A program made the position numbers and the translations under genes. Below, one piece after another: positions 10,265 through 21,708 of a stretch of 64,000 nucleotides of DNA. Each line of letters begins with the position of its first letter. The stretch's first letter is position 1. The notes below the pieces were generated by a model. That model searched no databases and had not been told where the DNA came from. It saw only the letters and a list, made by a program, of their open reading frames with translations. This DNA is from Fonsecaea monophora. Its lineage: Eukaryota; Ascomycota; Eurotiomycetes; Chaetothyriales; Herpotrichiellaceae. The stretch lies in contig NW_019174030.1 of NCBI RefSeq assembly GCF_001642475.1, forward strand, positions 52,153 through 116,152, written 5' to 3'.

Positions 10265-11560
10265 GACAGATGTACGGAGGAGTATTTCGCACCAGAGGAA
10301 TCAATTGTCTCAACACACCGAGTAGACATGTGAAGAAACCTTGGTTCTTCGCTGTGTCCTAATCACTATATCTCTGTCTCGTCTTCGTCTTATTAAACTT
10401 CCTGATATCTTCCCTCTGCCGCAAAAGGGAACACATCTCACCCGCCAAGGCAAGTACTTGGCCATCCGCTACTCACAAACGTCCTCATACTGTCCACATG
10501 TGCCTGTATATCGCGAGACCATTACGAATCACCCTCGCCACTGTAGACCTTTACCGACATTGGTGAAGACTCGGCGACCGGATGATCACCACCGTGATTG
10601 ATGCACAGCCTCATGCAGTGAAGAAGACGGCGTATGGATGCCTGACACGCGCTTGTTCTTCATGGTGGCCGTGGGCTTTGGCCATATCAATATCGGCCAA
10701 TTGACCGAACGACTAGGATGAGATGATTGGATCCCTCAAGCCCATGCGCCTTGCTTACCTAGTCTTGCTAGTGCAGATTCGCCTAACACAAGACTTCATA
10801 CGAGTAAAGAAGGGCTTGTGACTTGTACTCGGAAGTCTCCCTGAAACGCTTTCACGGTCAGGACGCTGACATGAAGACAGACCCTTTTCACCGCTTTGTG
10901 TCAGACTGCGATGTAACACAGGCACCAACGGGCCAAATTGACTTTCCTTTCTGCAAATTCCTATCAGTTCTCTACAACAATATTCAATATGCTCGACCGT
11001 AGCGCGACGAGGTTGCGAAGCACGTGAACGACTCACTACTCGATTGGGTGCGTGTGGCGTTCTGCAGACACGCAGAGTGAGACGCACCACTACTCTGGAT
11101 TCACCACGCATTTCCGCCCTCTGAATATTGGCAACAGGATCCCGGCTCCAGCCTCTGTTTAGTCTAAGCTTTGCACTTTCCTTTTCACGTCGAGCATGGG
11201 AAGCCTGAAGGCGGGAAGAAGGACAAAAGAGGCAGTTGGTACGGTTTATGGGCTCTATATCCCTGCTGACATGATACGCGCCGAGGCCTCCCCCCCCACA
11301 GCCTGGTCAGAATACCGCCCCAGGAGGCAAATCAGCTTGTGGAGTGCAGACACTTCGATGAGGGAGGCTATGGCCGGTAATGAAGCGAAGCGGGCTATAT
11401 ATGAGGAAGGTGGGTGTATGTGTGTGTGCTATGGGTTTCCTTGAGCTGCCTCACTCTGTGTCCCTTCTCTCGCTCAACATCATCTATATCATAGTCCTCC
11501 CCCGCTCCACGATCGACAAAGTAAAAGACCCTCAACCGCCTTTTAGATTCTCAGCACAAC

Positions 11561-12403
11561 ATGACGAACCTCTCGGCCGCGACCGCGACCAACCCAACCA
11601 ACCTCCCACCGCGCTATGAGATTCGAAGACTGACGGACGAGCACATCGAATGGGCCAAGGCACTGGTCGTGCACACGAACCTGTTCTACTCGCCCGTGTG
11701 GCCGGTGTGCTACCCGGAAGCCAAGACGGAGCGGCTGTACCGTAGCTACCACGCGGCCGACTACCTGGTGCGGCACCAGATCGGGTCGGGCCACAGCTTC
11801 GGCGTCTTCGACCTCGAGTACCGGTTCAGGCGGGAGGAGTCCAAGCCCACGGGGGGCAAACTGTACTGGGAGCTCAAGGACACGACACTCGACGCGGACC
11901 AGTTAGCGGAGCAGATGGACTTCCCGCTCGTCAGCATCGCCTTGGCGTACGACGGCTTCCACCCCCTGGACGGGGAGCAGATCGGGCCTCTGGTCGCCTG
12001 TCTCCCCCTCTTCGGGACCTTCTACCACGTCCTCGAGCTCCGCGACCCTCGCGACCCGACCAGCTGGCAGCCCACGGGCGAGAAGCAGGTTCTCATGCGC
12101 AACGCGACGTGCACTCGCCACGACGCCGAGGGCAAAGGACTGATGAAGGCCCTCGCGCAGTTCTTGATGCGCTATGCCGCTGAGCAAGGCTTCCGGGGCA
12201 TCCAGATCGAATGCTTCGCCGACGCCGTCACAAAAGTCTGGTCGCAGCCCCCTCCTCCCTTCAAGGGGACAATCGTCAGCGAATTCAACACCTACGACTA
12301 CGAGGAAGAGGTCGAGGGCGAGGACGGTGTCAAAAAGACCATCAAGCCCTTCGGCGACCTCAAACAGAGAGCAACAAAGGTCTATTGCGACCTGAAACCG
12401 TGA
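11561..12403 (+). CDS. Putative acyl-CoA N-acyltransferase (GNAT-like) protein
   Basis: Single-exon protein of 280 aa with start ATG at 11561. The opening YEIRRLTDEHIEWAKALV, followed by FYSPVWPVCYP, resembles a fungal family annotated as acyl-CoA N-acyltransferase fold. In the middle, RNATCTRHDAEGKGLMKALA fits the GNAT acetyl-CoA binding loop (R/Q-x-x-G-x-G/A); here the loop reads HDAEGKGL. After it come an amphipathic helix and the AEQGFRGIQIEC strand-turn. There is no signal peptide or membrane segment. It is markedly GC-rich compared with the flanking intergenic DNA. The substrate cannot be read from the sequence. It converges on the SDR gene. Confidence 0.7.
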   Translation: MTNLSAATATNPTNLPPRYEIRRLTDEHIEWAKALVVHTNLFYSPVWPVCYPEAKTERLYRSYHAADYLVRHQIGSGHSFGVFDLEYRFRREESKPTGGKLYWELKDTTLDADQLAEQMDFPLVSIALAYDGFHPLDGEQIGPLVACLPLFGTFYHVLELRDPRDPTSWQPTGEKQVLMRNATCTRHDAEGKGLMKALAQFLMRYAAEQGFRGIQIECFADAVTKVWSQPPPPFKGTIVSEFNTYDYEEEVEGEDGVKKTIKPFGDLKQRATKVYCDLKP

Positions 12404-12755
12404 ACATGGGCATGCAAACCCCACGCTACCTTCACACGCACTTGCAAGTGTAGCGGTCCTGGCGGAGTGAGAAGAGCTCTAGGTAGGCCTGAGGGAAGAA
12501 TGGACAGAGCTCAAAGATAGAGCATGAAGTCTTTATCATTGTAGGCCATGGCCATTTCTGGGACGCAGAGGTCTGTTACCATGGTAGCTGAGCAGACACT
12601 AGCCAGACCTTCCTCTAGCCCTTCCCTATTTCTCAACACTATGATACAGAGACGCATCCCTAGACCTGCAATACACAGTTTCAAGTTTGCTGTCTCTTCA
12701 TCCACTACCACCCTCCCCCCTCCATCTTTCCCTTTCCCAGTCACTCACTCTGTAC
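12404..12755. other. Convergent intergenic region
   Basis: The 352 bp between the stops of the GNAT-like (+) and SDR (-) genes, presumably holding overlapping or adjacent 3'UTRs. Nothing else seen. Confidence 0.5.
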
Positions 12756-13957
12756 TCACTCCGTAAAGACCTTTCCTGCTTCCACAACCTCGAAACACTT
12801 GACGGTATGTTCCCAGACCTTGATCCTCGCATCCTCCCTATTGATCTTCTGGTATGCCTTGACGTTGAAATTGCTCTCGCCATTCCAGGTGAGCGAATAC
12901 ACGCCACTGCCTGGCGTCCCTGCTGTTCCTGTGATGACTCCCTCTGTCGTCGTCGTCGTCGTCGTCTGAGAACTACCACCATCGGCGGCGTCGGTGGCGG
13001 TTGGTGAAGCTTGAGCCGGGTGTGCCGGGTACAGGTCCGACGCGAGCGACAACATGCGCTCTCCACACTCGGCCGGAGGCACGGTCAACAGGCGCCCAAA
13101 CAGGGGGAGAACAACCCAGTGGAACAGGATCCTGAACCACATGGGCAGTTCTGTGCTGTGAAAGCCCGGGCCGACGACGAGGCCGGGGAAGATGTGGACC
13201 AGGCTCAGTTTCCTCGGGTGGCGCTGGGCCAGCTCCTCCATAAACAGCGTGTGCATGTAGCACATGTGCGATCGCGCCCGCGTGTACTTGTACCGTGTCG
13301 TGTCGCGGAGGGACAGATCGTCCAAGTCCAGGTCCCCCTCCATCCCTGCGGCGTAAACCGACACCACCGTGGCGGCGGGGAGACGGGAGTTGAGGAGGAG
13401 TGGCAGTAAGTTGGTGATGATCCTCATACGGGAATAGTACATGAGCGACATAGTCACGTCGATGCCCTCTTTCGTATCTTTTTTAATTTTGTGGTATTGT
13501 CAGCACAACTCGCGCGGCCACGGGAAGGAGGGGGCTTGTGTTTCTCCGCCGGCAATGTGCAGAGCATACCTTTGCGTGGAAGAAAAGGCATTCCCCCCTG
13601 AGATACCATGAGGTAGTCGACCCGGGAATCTTCTTGACCCTCGTCTTTCTCCAGACGGATGATCTCGGCGCAAACCTTGTCGACGTCGCCAAGCAGAGAA
13701 AGGTCTTGGGCCTGGATGAACTTGAATTGGCCCTGTGGGCAGATTCCACGACACTCGGCGAGCATGTCTTCGGCCGCTTGGGCGTTTCTCCCCACCACGT
13801 ATGCCCGGAGTCCTTTACCGCCCTGAGCTTCGGCGGTAGCCAGTGCACGCAGCGTCACTTGTCCGATGCCTCCTGTACCACCGAAGAAAACGGCCACTAA
13901 AGGCTGACTCTGGACCAGGGCTTTGCCCAAGGCGCGGGCCGTGTCCAATTTGACCAT
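12756..13957 (-). CDS. Atypical short-chain dehydrogenase/reductase
   Basis: Two exons in transcription order, 13957-13570 and 13468-12756, give 366 aa. The intron 13569-13469 (GTATGC donor, AAAG acceptor) restores the family motif RKEGIDVTMSLMYYSRMR across the junction. A Rossmann nucleotide-binding motif GGTGGIG is at residues 26-32, and SVYAAGMEG marks the strand before the active site. The usual catalytic YxxxK is not present: the equivalent segment reads CYMHTLFMEEL. This agrees with a fungal SDR-like family that I recall as lacking the Lys. The protein may therefore bind NAD(P) without classical SDR catalysis. A threonine run (seven Thr) lies in a loop near the C terminus. No signal peptide is seen. 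Substrate unknown. Confidence 0.82.
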
Positions 13958-16900
13958 GGTGACAGATGAAACCAGGGAAAACAGGTCGAGACGAGGAACG
14001 TGAAAGACCCTCGAAGCTCTGAGAAGGGAGTTCCTTTTCTAGGAAGAATTTCTGCCACAGACATGAAGTAGGGACCGAGTCCCCGTCCCTGTTGTTTAAG
14101 ATGAACCAGTTCCTGAAGCAGTGTAGGTAGAATGGTACAATGGGCTAAGGCCGCTAGGGCATTGAGTTTGCCAACTGATATTCAGTAAGTGGGCACGCAC
14201 TAACTGACATTCGTATTCCCAATGATGCTTATATTGTCGGTCATATCCACCTTCGGACTAGTTGACGGCAGATTTGGTCGAAGAAATGAATATCTTGACA
14301 GCATCTATGTCAGTCATTGCAGGACCCCAAGTTCATCACCGATGGTCCATGCTGTAATCCAAGAGAGGGGTAACAGGACAGTATCGGTCGGTGAAGTATG
14401 GGACTCGGGACGCCTTTGACCGAAACTCGACTGCGGTATTTGTGTGGCTCTGTCGCAGACGATACCTTTGGTTCAAAAACGGCTGCTCCCGAGTAACGTA
14501 TCTTCGGGATACATGTCAGGCGGCCGTATTCGTGTAAGTCGGTGCTTGAGCCTTGAGCCGTCAATACGAAAGGGATGAAACCCGACGGACTCTGTGGCGA
14601 TGGTCAACCGACAACAATGACGACCCCCATAATATAGAAAAATCTCACCTAACGGGAGATCAGCCGCTTAGAGGCTATCTCCTGTAAACAATGAATCGCA
14701 AAGAAAGGACAGAGGGGGGAGATCTTTACAGAATCACGAATTCGATGGCTGCTCGACTGTTGGATCAGCAAGGAACTTGTGAGAGGCACGTCTACCAAGG
14801 CTGTGAGGCTCGCTTGAAAAAGGGGGGGAGAATTGGCACCAATCTAGCTTGAGCTTATGAGGCTAAGGCAGATCCCATCAGCATGAAGCATATCCTCGGA
14901 TCTCAACAGAGTCGCTCAGTTGCCTTTGACTTTTCCATGCGTCAGGCTAGCCATGATAGGCCATTGTCGGGAGGCGATGTAAGGCTGATAGGTGGCATCG
15001 ACCTGACGTGTCTAAGAGCGTGTCGGTTGGTCAATGAGAGTGTCTGACTGAGTAATAATATGTGGTAGGTGGCACAGTGCGGGTAGCAAATGCCGTGGCC
15101 TAATAAAAGAGAGCTACAAGTGGCTCTAATTAGTATGTAGCTTGATGTCGTGGGGGCTAGAATCTTCCAAAGAGCCTCTTTGCCTCTTAGCATCCCATCA
15201 AAGCCTTGCTGCTTGTTCCTTGATCTCTCCTTTCCTTGTCCCTGTCCATGAATTCTCAACAATGTGCCAGATTCGCATCCGCTTTCTCCCCCGTCAGCAT
15301 ATGGGCCTGACCTACAAGTCATCGTCAACGCTTGATGGTACACCAACACCCACCACCACCCCAAGCCTCTTCCCCCAAGTCTCTCCGACACCCACGCACA
15401 CATACAAATCTATACTTCTCTCCTCCGAATCCCACAAAAGAGTAGGACTAGGAGGCTCTCAGAACGAATGACAATGCGCCATATTCCTGTTCTTTGACGT
15501 GTTGCATCTCATGGTACTGGGTACGTAGAGGGAAAAGGCGGTGAAGCATCTCATTGTACTCGGTACAAAAGCAGCCGTTACAACTGACAGGAACGGATAG
15601 TGCTCGGCCTTGAAGTTCCGGGCTTGTGGCTTTGTGGCTTTCCGCTAAGAAAAGAAGAGAGAGAGCTCCTACAAACATGGCAATGGAAATGTTGAGGGCC
15701 CCATGTGAGGATGGAACGACAAGTCCAGGTCCTCGTACATGTATCAAAGGAGCCACCCACCTGAAAGAAGCACTAAAGCAAGAACATGCAGTGTCAAGAC
15801 AATTTGGTCTTCCCAGTGGCCCACACACACAGATGAGATGACCCAGTCTTCCAAGTGCCAGGGTGCACAATCACAGTCGCAAGACTGGTCAAGGTTGAAG
15901 CCTCCCCCCGAGTCCCAAGTCCCAAGTCCACAATTCGACCGACTACAGACAGCTACGAGTTCGAATGCCTCCCTCCCTTGATCGGCGATGCGCATGGTGC
16001 ATGCATGGGCGACTCCGTAGCGTGACTGCGACCCACGCCCACCCCCGACACGACTTACGAGTATTACTCGTATATTGACCTTCCTCCACCCTGGGTACTG
16101 CCGAGATGGAGGAGGCTACTGGGGCCGAATGACCTTCTCAAAGTGGTCCTATTCATGCGTTCAGGATGGCTGAAATGTTTCGTACTGCAGGAGCTTTCTG
16201 TCGGCGATGGCATTCCCTCAAACTGAATGTTTGAACCGTCCTTGAAAAGGAAGCCCATGGGTTTCCCCCGTCGTCGCAAACACCCCATCTCAGTTGAGTC
16301 GAGTCGCATGCAGTGACTCGCAGGCTGCAGCGGCGTCAGGGTACAGGTCAGACGCCTTGGCTACCAGTACTCGGTACTCGTCGTGCCCGCTCTTGCCACC
16401 TGCGTCACGGATTGGGTGCCCAAGTGCCCAGCCTATACAATACTACGACAGGACACCCTGGTGCCCTGGTGGCCCCTGTTCGGTCTGCTCGGTGGCTGGC
16501 TGGATGTACGAGTCGATTGAGGATTCGGCCAGCTCATGAACCACCCCCAATTTGTGTTTGTCCTAACCCATCCAGCTATCCAGCTCGAATCCTTTGCCCT
16601 CCCCTTAAGTGTTCTCGATTGTTCATGCCTTGACACCTGAGCAATGCACTTACTTACTTGTATAATCGTCAGGGTCGAGACAAGAAGATTTCCCAAGCAA
16701 ATTCCTTCTGCCAGATCCGTCCAAGTCGGGAAGAAGCGGTTGCGGTTGAGCGAGGTATGCCATCCTTTCCAGGAGACGCAGGCTTGGGTGGCATACCTGG
16801 CGGCTACTCGTACCCTTTTTCCTGATTACACACAGGTCCCTCGCTCTACGCTCCTGATATTAGCCAACTGTGACCGTCGATATTGACATCCACAACACCC

Positions 16901-19658
16901 ATTAACCCACCCATCTCCTCTTAGTTCCCATAAGCTTTAGTTTCTTTTCATACTGATCAAGCACTCGTGACCCTCTGGCGGGGACTGTAGCAAACATTCT
17001 GACCCGGGCCGGGTGAGTCCACCCATAGTGGAACAAACCATATCGTCTCGTATCGTGTGGCATCGAATCGGGTCGTATTGCTGGATGGATGGGGCAGGCC
17101 CACGAGTGACTGAGAGCGACTGAGCAGCGACTCAACTCAGAGCGAGTCCCAAGTCCAAGTCCAAAGTACATTTTTTACCTTTTTCAAGAATCCCCTTCTC
17201 CCTTTCCCTTTCCACTTCCCCTTCCGCTCCCGATCACAAAGCATAGTATCCATCAGGCACCGGACAACGGACATCGGACATTGCACACGGGCTCGGGTCG
17301 AGAAAGATGGATATCCAGGCACGGGGTAGATGGGCAGATGGGTACACACAGCAGGTACTCTTTTGTAGATCGCGACCAGATGTTCTCAAGGACCAAACAC
17401 AAACACAAACACAGGCACAGGCACAGGCACGAAGAACTAACACGAACAGCACCTGAATACCCTAGGTAACCTACCAGCCTACCTAGGTAAAAGGAAAAGC
17501 GACAAGAAAAAATTAAAAAGAAACTCTGGAAAGAAAAACTTGACTTTGTGCTAACTTTGACCTAATATCAAAACACTTACCTTGTACGAGTTAAGTCGCA
17601 ACCTCAACCTCAACCTCAACAAATCGACCTATCAACCTTTCGTAGGGATGGATGTGATATACAAGCACACAAGCACACAAGTCTGTGACTGACTGCCAAG
17701 TAAACTCTGAATTACAATCACGACGGGGACTGGGGACTGTGGCCGACTAGGAACTCAAAATCCGCCACTTGGGTGGGTAGATGGTCGCTCGCCGATTCTA
17801 CTCTGTTCAAATGTTTGCTTCTTCTTCTTACCATGGGACTCGTGCCCCCCGAGGGGGAGGGGGGGGGGTGTCCGCGAGTCAAAATCACGATCCACGATTC
17901 CAATCACTTCCACTCAGACAACGCTCGATCACAACCTTCCCCTCCCCCTCGTAGATCACGATCGAAAATCACATCCCATGTCCTTCTTGGCTAGTGGTTG
18001 GCTGGCCGGCCTGCCCACCATCTCCTTCTCTTTTAGCCGGTAGATGTGGCCAGGCCAGGCAATACCAGGCAGGCAAGCCCAGGTTGGTTGCTTTGCGCCA
18101 TGACTAAACTGACTCCCCCTCTCTGGTGCCTCCGGTAACTGAAGACAAGGGTGCATCTTGGGGGGCGTTCGAGGGCGTGTTTTCACGTTCTGGGAAAAGG
18201 GCCGGGACAAGTACGATTGAGTAGGTAGAAGATACCCACACACACCTCTCCTCCTCCTCGTCTCTGGGGGGGTCCCTCCTTGAGGCTCATGCCGACCAAG
18301 GAATGGATGGATGGAAGCCATAGAGTGCAGGACGCCAATACACCCCCTATCCAATGGCGTCGAAAATGCAAGGTCTAGACTTCGTTGTTATACTTTGCTA
18401 TGCTTTCCCCGGGATCCAGAAGTTGAGAATACATCTTCTTGCAAGGGAACAAAAGCCCGAGGGGAGATGGAACACTAGCGGTCGATTTCTGGCTCATTGA
18501 GCAATGAATAGATGTGATCAAGACCCGCCAGTGGCTACTCTTGGGGTGATGGCCAGCATCCATCTGAAATAGCGTGTGAAAAACAAAAAGTAAAAAAACA
18601 AAACAAAAAACAAAGTGGACGAGACCAACTCACCTGGCCATCTATTCCCACCTGGTTCCAAAGTGCGGATTGGAAGCATAGCAATGCCACATACCCCCAT
18701 AACCAACCTTGGTCCATCAATAGGGAAGCTTACCTTCTCCCAAGGAAACGCAACCTTTTGCTCCAATCGACCATAGAAATCGGGCGTCAGGCTGTGGCGA
18801 CAAAGGGTTGGGACAGACCGCCTCCTTCATGTGCAATTCTAGGCGACGCGACAGGGGGAAAGGGAAGCTGTCCACGGGGTCCGTCCGCCTGACACATGCT
18901 CACAAGTATCAAAGTCCTGTACAGTCATCGTTCGCTGCCGGGATAGAGTAGAGCCATGGCGCCGTGATTGACCGAGTCGTACTGGGGCGTGAGGGTCCAT
19001 TTGCAATCGGGGTCGTCTGTGCCTGTCGGTCATGGTGATCGATATCCTACCGCGATGTGGCCCGGAGAGAAGAATAACCATCGCCACCATACCATCAACG
19101 GATCTCTACAATCCACACCAGATACACACTGCCTGTTGTCCCAGCTATCCGTACGCATTGCATTGTTTGTGTTGTTTTGTGACTCAAATCTTTCCTGCCC
19201 AGGGTTCTCGTGTTCCAGTCCCAGTCCTCTCATGAGTATTCACCTATCTAGCCCGCTCCATCTGCCACGTCTTTCTGTGAAGAAGAGAGTAATAGTCCCA
19301 ATCTGAAAGTCTCTCCATGTTCCGCATGGCCACAGTCAAGCCTCAGCTTCCCATTCAATCTCTTCCCTGGTCTCCTAGATGATGACCCTGAACTGCAAAA
19401 TGAAAATCACAACTTTTTTTGATAAGTCAGAAAAGGAAAATGGCCGGCGTCGAGGACTTTGCGGAAAAGCCTCGAGGTAGCCGTGGTGGTGTCTCGTGTG
19501 TTGAGTTGTCGAAGCAATATCTTGTAAAAGTACAGTCTGGAGAATGGCCTGGGCGATCGAGGGATATGACCTCCGGGGCGACGTCGAATTCGCATGTCGA
19601 ATAGACAGACACTTATCCATCGAAGAAGTTTCGAAGCACGTCGTCATGAGCCTGCCCG
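13958..19658. other. Gene-poor interval (5.7 kb)
   Basis: Bounded by the 5' end of the SDR gene and the 3' end of the RRM gene. All frames are short and carry no known motif. It is rich in low-complexity DNA: CT-rich tracts, CAAACA and CAGGCA runs near 17395-17430, a CAACCT hexamer array at 17599-17620, and A-rich runs near 18590-18620. Two TACCTAGGTA-type palindromes are near 17460 and 17480. Its texture resembles long fungal regulatory or leader DNA. An unannotated non-coding transcript is possible. Confidence 0.5.
17599..17620. repeat. (CAACCT)3 hexamer array
   Basis: Three perfect CAACCT units plus CAAC. The unit differs from the fungal telomere unit (TTAGGG/CCCTAA), so I read it as a simple interstitial repeat. 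Confidence 0.85.
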
Positions 19659-21708
19659 TCACATCATTTGATCTTGAGTCATGCCGCCCGTCGCCTCTTG
19701 ACCCTCCATCGCTTCGCTGCCGTTGGTATTGGTGTATTTGACGTAGCTCAGTCCAAGAGGTCGACCACCGTACATGTAGCCGGTGAATTTCGCTGCCAAC
19801 TTTAGCGCATATCATGGATGAGAGAGGGAGTGAACACACAGATGGCCGTCTCAGCGTTGTCGGCACTGTCGAACTCGACCACACCAGTTCCTCGAGATCG
19901 TCCACTCGGTTCATATTGGATCTCTGCACGTTCAACTTTGCCAATAGTGGTGAACAATTCGACCAAATCTTCGTTGCTCGTAGACCAAGGAAGCTGCGCC
20001 GCGGTGAGCTTGTCAATTTTCTCCAGCTGGAATCAGGAAGCAACTCACGTTTCGCACGTAGATCGTCTGGCTTCTCTCGCCGCCAGAGGTCGCAAAGTCG
20101 GTGAATGGGTTGGGTGCTGCTGGTTCTTGAGCCGCGCCACCACCACCATAACCACCACTGCCGCCGCCGCTGCCACCGCCTCCTCCTCCTCCATACCCAC
20201 CTCCATACCCTCCTCGGGAATAGCCGCCACCACCATAGCCTCCACGGCCACCGAACCCTCCTCTGCCACCGCCGTAGCCACCACGCATGGGGAATCCGCC
20301 ACCGAACCCTCCTCGTCCGCCATATCCCATGCCAGGTCCACCACTACCCGCGTAGCGATCCTCCCGGACCTCGAGGGCGCGACCATGCCAGTCATAACCG
20401 TTGAATTGTTGAATTGCGTTACGAGCGTCGTTAGGCGATTCGAAGGCGACGATTCCGGTCCCCTTAGGACGACCACTTGGGTCCAGGTGCACATCGGCCC
20501 GAATGACCGTTCCTTCCTGAGCTGCAATATGTAAGATATAATGTCAATTTGTCGACGAACAGGCGCCACTTACCAGCCTGGCGAAAGAGATCTTTCAGAT
20601 CTTGCCAACCAACGTTGAATGGGAGCTAGGGAGTCCATGTCAATAGATCGTTCCAAGAGCAGACACCAAAAGGAAAAGAGTAAACAGACATTGGAGATGT
20701 AGAGCTGTCGGCCGCCGCCGCCGCCGCCACCACCTCCGCCACCACCAGCGGCCATACCACCACCATAAGGACCACCGCCATATCCGAAGCCACCTCGCCC
20801 GCCTTCAAAGCCGCCGCGAGCGGAAGGGCCGGTGAAACGGGGCTCGGTTTCGCGATCCTATTCGAAAAATGAACGCAGTCAGCAAGATTGGGAGATGCGA
20901 GCCTTTTTTCGCGTCGATGGAATGGTTGCGCACCTCTCGAACGTAAACGAGACGGCCCATGAGGCTTTGGTTGCTGAGTGTTTGGATAGCCTGTTGGGCT
21001 TGTTCCCTATTTGCGTATTCCACAATCCTAAATTCAGTCAGAAAAGAGGTCCAGAGCATACAAAAAGGGCAAAAGAAGCAAGCACTTACCCGCATCCCTA
21101 CATTAACCCGTGGACCAGGTCCAACCCGTCAATCCAACGTCCAACAAAAATAACCAAAAAGGAAGACCAGTAGAACCAGCCGCATCACACAATGGCGCCC
21201 ACCTTCGACATTCCATTCGGAAGAGTTAAGACATCAGCAAAGAGAACTTCTCCAGCTAATTTCGGCCGTCAGTAAAAAGCTGTGAATCTCACAAAAGACT
21301 CTGGAACTCACCTTGTCTCATGAAATCTTTGAGATGGTGCCATTTGACGTCGTAAGCCAAATTGCCCACATAGACACGACGGTCTTGTTGAGAAGACTCG
21401 CGTACTGATTGCATCATTTGTTCTTTTGCCGCCGCTCGGTCTTCGAACGTCCTAGAGGGTTGTCGACCTCCACCGGCGTAGCCTGACCCTCCTGAGTATC
21501 CTCCGGCTGGGTTGGGTGCACCGCTCATGGGACTTCTTGAACGGCGCTCACTTCGGCGGTAGTCGTCGCCTCGACTGCGAGAGCGGCTTCGAGGGGAGTA
21601 GGAACGGCGTGTGCGCCGTGGACTGCGCGATCGGCGACGGGGAGAACGAGAACGATCTGATCGGTCCCTCTGAAAACGGTCAGAATATTGGGGAGCAATA
21701 GTGATCAT
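19659..21708 (-). CDS. gbp2: Gbp2/Hrb1-type RNA-binding protein with three RRMs
   Basis: SR-like nuclear mRNA-binding protein. In yeast, Gbp2/Hrb1 couple transcription and splicing quality control to mRNA export. Nine exons: 21708-21312, 21255-21203, 21097-21090, 21027-20934, 20857-20690, 20625-20574, 20521-20049, 19993-19840 and 19792-19659, for 510 aa. An RS-rich N terminus (about residues 10-60) is followed by RRM1 (RRVYVGNLAYDVKW, with GIVEYANREQA after the micro-exon), RRM2 (RQLYISNLPFNVGWQDLKD) and RRM3 (QTIYVRNLPWSTSNEDLVEL). Long Gly-rich linkers separate them. Exon 3 is only 8 nt. The donor of intron 5 is the weak GTCTGT. The start at 21708 is uncertain: the bases just after it (CTGAC then TTTTCAG at 21674) look like an intron end, so an upstream leader exon may exist. 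Confidence 0.88.

Larger units (their letters stand above)
10043..11560. other. Divergent promoter region (1.5 kb)
   Basis: Separates the start of the HIU hydrolase gene (-) from the start of the GNAT-like gene (+). The left 250 bases hold the candidate regulatory sites for the hydrolase. A TATATA element lies near 11397, about 160 bases before the GNAT-like start. No gene recognised. Confidence 0.5.

Noticed and set aside
15448..15870. Minus-strand 140-codon frame in the 5.7-kb interval
   Set aside because: Cys/Ser-rich, no motif, overlapped by frames on the other strand; chance frame.
17526..17580. GTAAGT...TTCCAG on the minus strand as a leader intron of a missed gene
   Set aside because: No branch-point consensus on that strand and no coding exon could be joined to it.
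17599..17620. CAACCT array as an interstitial telomere
   Set aside because: The unit is not CCCTAA/TTAGGG.
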